A stretch of 10,587 nucleotides of DNA from the NCBI GenBank assembly GCA_964371555.1, contig CAYJMQ010000061.1:1-10587 (forward strand), written 5' to 3'. This DNA comes from CAYJMQ01 sp964371555 (lineage in GTDB: Bacteria; Bdellovibrionota; JACOXK01; 2-02-FULL-40-11). Shown piece after piece: positions 6,845-10,587 of this stretch. A program made the position numbers and the translations under genes. Each line of letters starts with the position of its first letter. Positions within the stretch are counted from its first letter, which is position 1. The notes under the pieces were generated by a model. It saw only the letters and a program-made list of their open reading frames with translations. It made no database searches and had not been told where the DNA came from.

Positions 6845-7666
6845 TTAAACAAAAATATCGGCCTGGAGCTCCTCATCCTGCTTGATGGCATATTTTTTAA
6901 AGTCGGTGATTCCACCGAATGATCTTAAGACATCTTCATCCAGGAAAAAATTTCCGGTACAGAGGCTGCTGTTTTGAGTGAGAATAAGGTAGGCGGCGTC
7001 CGCGACAATGTCGGCTGTTCGTGAGCGATTCGCAAGCTCTTCCCCCCCTAAAATATTATAAATGGGGGCGGTCGCAATCGTTGTTTTCGGCCAAAGCGCA
7101 TTGACGGCAATTCGATCCTCTCTAAATTCTTCGCTCATTCCCAATACGCATTCGCTCATCCCGTATTTGGAGATCGTGTAGGCCAGATAATTTGAAAACC
7201 ACTTTGCCTCCATATGGAGAGGGGGGGAAATATTGAGGATATGCGGATTTTGCGATTTTTTAAGATAGGGGATACACGCTTTTGAAGAGATGAATGCGCC
7301 TCTTAAGTTTATATTCATCATTAAATCAAATCTTTTTATTTCCGTCGTGAGCGTCCCCGACAGGGAAAGGACGCCCGCATTGTTTACCAAAATATCGATT
7401 CCCCCAAACGTTTGAACCCCCTTTTCAACAGCTTCCTGAACTTGTTCCTCAAAGCGGATGTCGGTGGCAACAGGCAATGCCTTTCCTCCCGCTTTTTCCA
7501 TATCTTCCGCGGCGGAAAAAATAGTTCCGGGGAGTTTTGGATGAGGGGATGTCGTTTTTGCGGCAATCACGATATTTGCGCCGTCTCTGGCCGCTCTGAG
7601 TCCGATCGCTTTTCCAATTCCACGACTCGCTCCTGTGATAAAAAGAGTTTTTCCCTGAAGGTTCAT
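6845..7666 (-). CDS. HSDL2-like short-chain dehydrogenase/reductase
   Basis: This 273-residue protein is a classical SDR of the hydroxysteroid-dehydrogenase-like 2 group. The nucleotide-binding motif TGASRGIG is at 11-18 and NNAG at 95-98. Catalytic Ser147 lies in NISPP, and the YxxxK pair is Tyr163/Lys167. Signatures typical of HSDL2 are AAKTTSPHPKLPGTIF, SKACIPYLKKS, AVNALWPKT, the late TGNFF-DE segment and the final YAIK. Eukaryotic HSDL2 carries an extra C-terminal SCP2 lipid-binding domain of about 110-140 residues; here the protein stops after the catalytic domain. The natural substrate is not known; a lipid-derived or xenobiotic carbonyl is a fair guess. It is the last gene of the minus-strand operon, its ATG three bases after the phosphoribosyltransferase stop (TAA ATA ATG), with only weak GGTGGTG upstream, so translation probably depends on coupling. 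Confidence 0.9.
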   Translation of the reverse strand: MNLQGKTLFITGASRGIGKAIGLRAARDGANIVIAAKTTSPHPKLPGTIFSAAEDMEKAGGKALPVATDIRFEEQVQEAVEKGVQTFGGIDILVNNAGVLSLSGTLTTEIKRFDLMMNINLRGAFISSKACIPYLKKSQNPHILNISPPLHMEAKWFSNYLAYTISKYGMSECVLGMSEEFREDRIAVNALWPKTTIATAPIYNILGGEELANRSRTADIVADAAYLILTQNSSLCTGNFFLDEDVLRSFGGITDFKKYAIKQDEELQADIFV

Positions 7667-7669
7667 TAT

Positions 7670-8872
7670 TTACACCACCATATGTTTCAATTGTGAGAGG
7701 ACTGATTTTCGAATCTCCTCTGCAGACTGGCAGAAGGTTTTGGGGATGACTTGTGTCAGAACAATCATCGGTTGTTTTGAAGCCTCCGGGCACGATGGGC
7801 ATTTGGGTCTTTTTTCATGAGTCGACTGAATCAGGGAATTGAAACAGACAGGGCATCTTACAATTCTTTTTTCACCCGATGGCTTTCCTCTCTTGGCGAT
7901 CGGTTTTCCATCAATTTCCACAATGTCCATTGAAAAATTAATGACGGGGGCGTTGGAGATAGAAGTTCCGATTCCAAAGCCGTCAACATGACCTGCGAGC
8001 TCTGAGACATCTTTTTCATCGATCCCGCCGCTCAAAAAAATTTTAACCCCTTCAAAATGACGGAGCTTTAATTCCCATCGAACCTCTTCGATGATCTCTC
8101 CCCAATTCCCTTTTCTTGAGGAAGGGGTATCGAGGCGTACCGCGTAGAGATGCTTTTTAAGCGATTCCACCGCTTTCAATGCCCCAAATTTCTCATCGGA
8201 GAAAGTGTCGATGAGCGCCACCCGGGGAATCTCTTTGGGGGCGAATTTGTGAAAGAGCCGATATGCCTTTTCTTCATCCCCCACGAGGAGAATGAACGCA
8301 TGTGGCATCGTTCCGGATGGGGGGATGCCGATGAGCTCCGCGCTTTTAATAACGGAGACGCCATCACATCCCCCGATATAGGCGCTGCGCTCAATCATCG
8401 GAGCGATTGCCGGGTGCATGCGCCGGGCGCCAAAACTCAAGATCGATTTGTTCCCCGCAAGGAGCCGAAGCCTGGCTGACTTTGTTGCAATGCCAGAGGC
8501 CTGGCACATCAGCCCCAGGATCGCTGTTTCATAAAGTCCGAAGTCAAGATAATTTCCTTCAATCGTTAGAACCGGATCATCTTTTCTAAAGAGCGTTCCT
8601 TCGGGAAGACCTTTCATGTTGACAGGTAAATGTTTTAAAAGATTTATGATTTCATCGAGGCCGCAAAAGACTCCCCAAGGCAATTCAAGATTTTTTGCTG
8701 AGAATTCCGCGCTTACGCGCTTTCGGATTTTTTGTTTTTTCAGGATTTCCTGGGTCCGGACAAAGTAGACATCGGTTGTTTTGCCGCTGAGAATATCGTC
8801 GGCGGAAGCGATGTTGAAGCCTTCGTGAAGCTTCGGCGCAGCCGATGGATAATTTTTACGACGGCGTTTCAC
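7670..8872 (-). CDS. pncB: Nicotinate phosphoribosyltransferase, archaeal-type with C-terminal zinc knuckle
   Basis: The enzyme joins nicotinate and PRPP to give nicotinate mononucleotide, the committed step of the deamidating NAD salvage route. In its 400 residues I see the N-terminal DDILSGKTTDVYFVRTQEIL, the phosphoribosyltransferase core SFGARRMHPA (146-155), GTMPHAFILL (187-196), RLDTPSSRKGNW (246-257), and the barrel strands SGGIDEKDV (281-289) and GFGIGTSIS (298-306). Near the end, Cys340-x2-Cys343 and Cys358-x2-Cys361 form a four-cysteine zinc-binding knuckle, as described for the Thermoplasma-type enzymes and not for E. coli PncB. The spacing of the core motifs also fits that shorter type. 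The ATG overlaps the nicotinamidase stop by four bases (ATGA), so both salvage enzymes are made together. Confidence 0.92.
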   Translation of the reverse strand: MKRRRKNYPSAAPKLHEGFNIASADDILSGKTTDVYFVRTQEILKKQKIRKRVSAEFSAKNLELPWGVFCGLDEIINLLKHLPVNMKGLPEGTLFRKDDPVLTIEGNYLDFGLYETAILGLMCQASGIATKSARLRLLAGNKSILSFGARRMHPAIAPMIERSAYIGGCDGVSVIKSAELIGIPPSGTMPHAFILLVGDEEKAYRLFHKFAPKEIPRVALIDTFSDEKFGALKAVESLKKHLYAVRLDTPSSRKGNWGEIIEEVRWELKLRHFEGVKIFLSGGIDEKDVSELAGHVDGFGIGTSISNAPVINFSMDIVEIDGKPIAKRGKPSGEKRIVRCPVCFNSLIQSTHEKRPKCPSCPEASKQPMIVLTQVIPKTFCQSAEEIRKSVLSQLKHMVV

Positions 8873-9420
8873 TTCTTTACCTTCCGCTGATAGGGTTTAA
8901 GGACATATTTCATCTGCTTTAGCGCAAATTCATGATCTTCTTTTGTTAAACCTGAGACGCACTCTTGGGGGACGTCGACTTCATATCCACGCATGTAGGC
9001 GTCTGCCACCGTATAAAGAACACATATTTCCGTGCAGACACCCGTTGCGATCAGTTGTTTGGGTCTGATCTTTTTAAGGAGTGTGTTTAACCTTGTTCCA
9101 AAAAAACCAGAGTAGGTTGTCTTTAAAATAATCGTATCTTTATTACCAGGCTTCAGTTCTTCGATGATGGCCGCCCCATAAGATCCACGAACGGCATGCT
9201 TTGGCCAGACCCGAAATTCGGGATCATCAGGGGCATGGGCGTCGCAAAGATAGATTACGGGGGTTTTTTCCCGTCGCGCTTCTTCAATTTTTTTTTTGAT
9301 ATTTGAGATGATGTTACGCGCGCCTGGGACTTCAAGCGGCGCCCCTGCCTGCACAAAGTCGTTTAGCATATCAATGACTAAAAGTGCCCTGCGGGCGGCG
9401 ACCCTGCGGGTGTTAGCCAT
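8869..9420 (-). CDS. pncA: Nicotinamidase (isochorismatase-like cysteine hydrolase)
   Basis: It hydrolyses nicotinamide to nicotinate and ammonia, feeding the phosphoribosyltransferase encoded next. From the ATG at 9420 the protein has 183 residues. The triad of the family is complete: Asp17 in VIDMLNDF, Lys100 in LKTTYSGF and Cys133 in GVCTEICV. The metal-site residues Asp60 and His62 (CDAHAPDD) and His75 (WPKHAV) also match nicotinamidases, which separates it from isochorismatases proper. I prefer this start over an in-frame ATG at 9450 because GAGGG lies six bases upstream of 9420 and the N-terminus then has family length. The start overlaps the last eight bases of the aldo/keto reductase gene. 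Given the neighbouring pncB-like gene the assignment is strong. Confidence 0.92.
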   Translation of the reverse strand: MANTRRVAARRALLVIDMLNDFVQAGAPLEVPGARNIISNIKKKIEEARREKTPVIYLCDAHAPDDPEFRVWPKHAVRGSYGAAIIEELKPGNKDTIILKTTYSGFFGTRLNTLLKKIRPKQLIATGVCTEICVLYTVADAYMRGYEVDVPQECVSGLTKEDHEFALKQMKYVLKPYQRKVKK

Positions 9421-10288
9421 TGTATCCCTCAAGTTGATCGATACGATCAATATCCTCCGCGCTCAAATGGAGATCGATCGCCTTCGGACTGTCTTTTGCG
9501 CTTGAAACCTTTTTTGCCCCCGGGATGGGGAGAATGTGATCCCCTTTGGAAAGATGCCAGCTCAAAATGACGCAATAGGGGGAGGCATTATATTTTTGAG
9601 AAAGCTCGCGAAGGAGCGTCTGATTGATGAGTTTGAGATGCCCAAAGTGCCCCCCCACAGGGGAATAGGGGATGTAGGTCATCTCAAGTTTTTTACAGAT
9701 CTCGATCAGCCCATTTTCAAAATCATTTTTATAGAGGGGATGGCAGCGATTTTGAACCGTCTCAATCCGAATCATCTTTTGAGCCTGAAGAACGAGATCC
9801 ACAGTCACATTGGATAGCCCGATATGCAATATTTTTCCCTCTTTTTTAAGATCGGCCAGCGCTTTTACCGAATCTTCGAAAGGCACTTTTGGATCGGGCG
9901 CGTGAAGCTGATACAGAAAAATAGAGCTAATTCCTAAATTTTTAAGGCTTTCTTCACATGCTTCTTTAAGTTTCTTCGGACGTCCGTCGACATCCCAGTC
10001 CCCCCGCGGTCTTATGCACCCCCCTTTGGTTGCCACCGTAACGCGCGAAAGATCGCCTCGTTCCTTGAGAACTTTATGGATAAGCTTCTCGTTGTGTCCC
10101 ATGTCATTTTCATCCAGGCAATAGGCATCCGCGGTATCGATGAAGTCTGTGCCCGCGTCGAGCGCCGCATGAAGAACAGCCTCCCCCTCTTTTTCAGAGG
10201 GGCGTCCCTGAATAGAAAGGGGCATCGCTCCAAGTCCAATGGCATGAACTTTTCTTCCGGTTTTTCCAATAGACCTTTGTATCATCAT
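9413..10288 (-). CDS. Aldo/keto reductase
   Basis: This 291-residue NADPH-dependent carbonyl reductase has the family's catalytic tetrad: Asp51 and Tyr56 in IDTADAY, Lys88 in VATKGG and His129 in YQLHAPD. The barrel strand GLSNV (157-161) is present, as is the cofactor-binding IPGAKKVSSAKD near 255-266. The sequence resembles the bacterial subgroup related to YajO or general stress oxidoreductases, but the substrate cannot be read. It is the first gene of the four-gene minus-strand operon. Translation starts at ATGATG with AGGA about 12 bases upstream, and a likely promoter is present. Its stop lies inside the nicotinamidase start region (eight-base overlap), which ties it to NAD salvage. Confidence 0.92.
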   Translation of the reverse strand: MMIQRSIGKTGRKVHAIGLGAMPLSIQGRPSEKEGEAVLHAALDAGTDFIDTADAYCLDENDMGHNEKLIHKVLKERGDLSRVTVATKGGCIRPRGDWDVDGRPKKLKEACEESLKNLGISSIFLYQLHAPDPKVPFEDSVKALADLKKEGKILHIGLSNVTVDLVLQAQKMIRIETVQNRCHPLYKNDFENGLIEICKKLEMTYIPYSPVGGHFGHLKLINQTLLRELSQKYNASPYCVILSWHLSKGDHILPIPGAKKVSSAKDSPKAIDLHLSAEDIDRIDQLEGYNG

Positions 10289-10323
10289 ATATATACGTCC
10301 TGTTGCGCGCGTAATCGGATATG

Positions 10324-10352
10324 ATGATGCAATTTATTTACGAACAAGTCAA
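10324..10352 (-). promoter_or_regulatory. Promoter of the reductase/NAD-salvage operon
   Basis: On the minus strand TTGACT (10347-10352, 5/6) and CATCAT (10324-10329, 4/6) are separated by exactly 17 bases. Transcription would begin near 10317, leaving a leader of about 30 bases that contains the AGGA ribosome binding site. The divergent thioredoxin-like gene starts only 21 bases beyond the -35 box, so regulation of the two may be linked. Confidence 0.5.
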
Positions 10353-10372
10353 TTTCTGATACGAACTACCAG

Positions 10373-10587
10373 ATGGCATTGGTGAAAGCTCCCGATTTTA
10401 AAGAAAGCCTTGAATGGCTCAACACAGATCAACCTCTGAAGCTCGATGATCTCAAAGGAAAAATCGTCATTCTCGATTTTTGGACCTATTGCTGTATCAA
10501 CTGCATGCACGTTCTGCCTGAACTCAAGAGGCTTGAGGAAAAGTATTCAAAAGAGATTGTGGTGATCGGTGTTCATGCGGCGAAATT
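10373..10587 (+). CDS. NHLRC2-like thioredoxin-fold protein, N-terminal part (cut by window edge)
   Basis: Seventy-one codons are visible before the right edge. After KAPDFKESLEWLNTDQPLKLDDLKGKIVILDFW comes TYCCINCMHVLPEL, a thioredoxin-fold active site in which Cys41-x-x-Cys44 is the likely redox pair and Cys40 is an extra cysteine. The strand VVIGVHAAK then follows as in TlpA-like folds. The WTYCCINC-H motif is typical of NHLRC2-type proteins, which carry an NHL beta-propeller after the thioredoxin domain; that part would lie outside the window. No signal peptide is evident at this start, and an upstream in-frame stop at 10325-10327 leaves no earlier ATG. No clear ribosome binding site precedes the ATG, so the start is less sure than the frame. 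Confidence 0.85.
   Translation, partial: MALVKAPDFKESLEWLNTDQPLKLDDLKGKIVILDFWTYCCINCMHVLPELKRLEEKYSKEIVVIGVHAAK

Noticed and set aside
9421..9450. Longer nicotinamidase N-terminus from an ATG at 9450
   Set aside because: The downstream ATG at 9420 has GAGGG at good spacing and gives a normal N-terminus for the family; the longer start would also overlap the reductase gene by 38 bases.

Overview
The window looks like chromosomal DNA from a Gram-negative bacterium. It encodes exported proteins with type I-like signal peptides, a GAF-GGDEF signalling enzyme, purine-rich ribosome binding sites and tightly packed operons. The mix of an HSDL2-like SDR, an NHLRC2-like thioredoxin and a zinc-knuckle (archaeal-type) nicotinate phosphoribosyltransferase would fit an uncultured deltaproteobacterial-type lineage. 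That is a guess from gene content; no marker gene is present to settle it.

Layout. (1) Positions 1-1250 are AT-rich and accessory in character. A minus-strand exported protein built of 30-residue tandem repeats runs off the left edge. About 440 bases without a convincing gene follow. Next comes a small minus-strand toxin-antitoxin locus in which the CopG/ribbon-helix-helix antitoxin is intact but the BrnT-like toxin has decayed to two out-of-frame fragments. Its promoter still carries a perfect palindrome between the -35 and -10 boxes. (2) Positions 1315-6059 (plus) hold a GAF-GGDEF diguanylate cyclase. It is translationally coupled (TAATG) to a 1231-residue exported protein of unknown function, which has a glycine-rich hydrophobic segment and three related beta-rich modules at its C-terminus. 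(3) A cyclophilin-type peptidyl-prolyl isomerase with a probable export signal follows on the plus strand. (4) Positions 6845-10288 (minus) form a four-gene operon with overlapping or nearly touching genes: aldo/keto reductase, nicotinamidase, nicotinate phosphoribosyltransferase and HSDL2-like SDR. (5) Divergent from it, a CCxxC thioredoxin-fold protein of the NHLRC2 type starts at 10373 and is cut by the right edge.

How it fits together. The nicotinamidase and the phosphoribosyltransferase form a complete two-step route, nicotinamide to nicotinate to nicotinate mononucleotide (deamidating NAD salvage). They sit between two NAD(P)(H)-dependent oxidoreductases in one transcription unit. The cyclase and the giant exported protein probably form a separate signalling or envelope unit. 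The most unusual items are the unknown 1231-residue protein coupled to a cyclase, the orphaned antitoxin with retained operator facing the cyclase operon, and the redox-flanked NAD-salvage operon.
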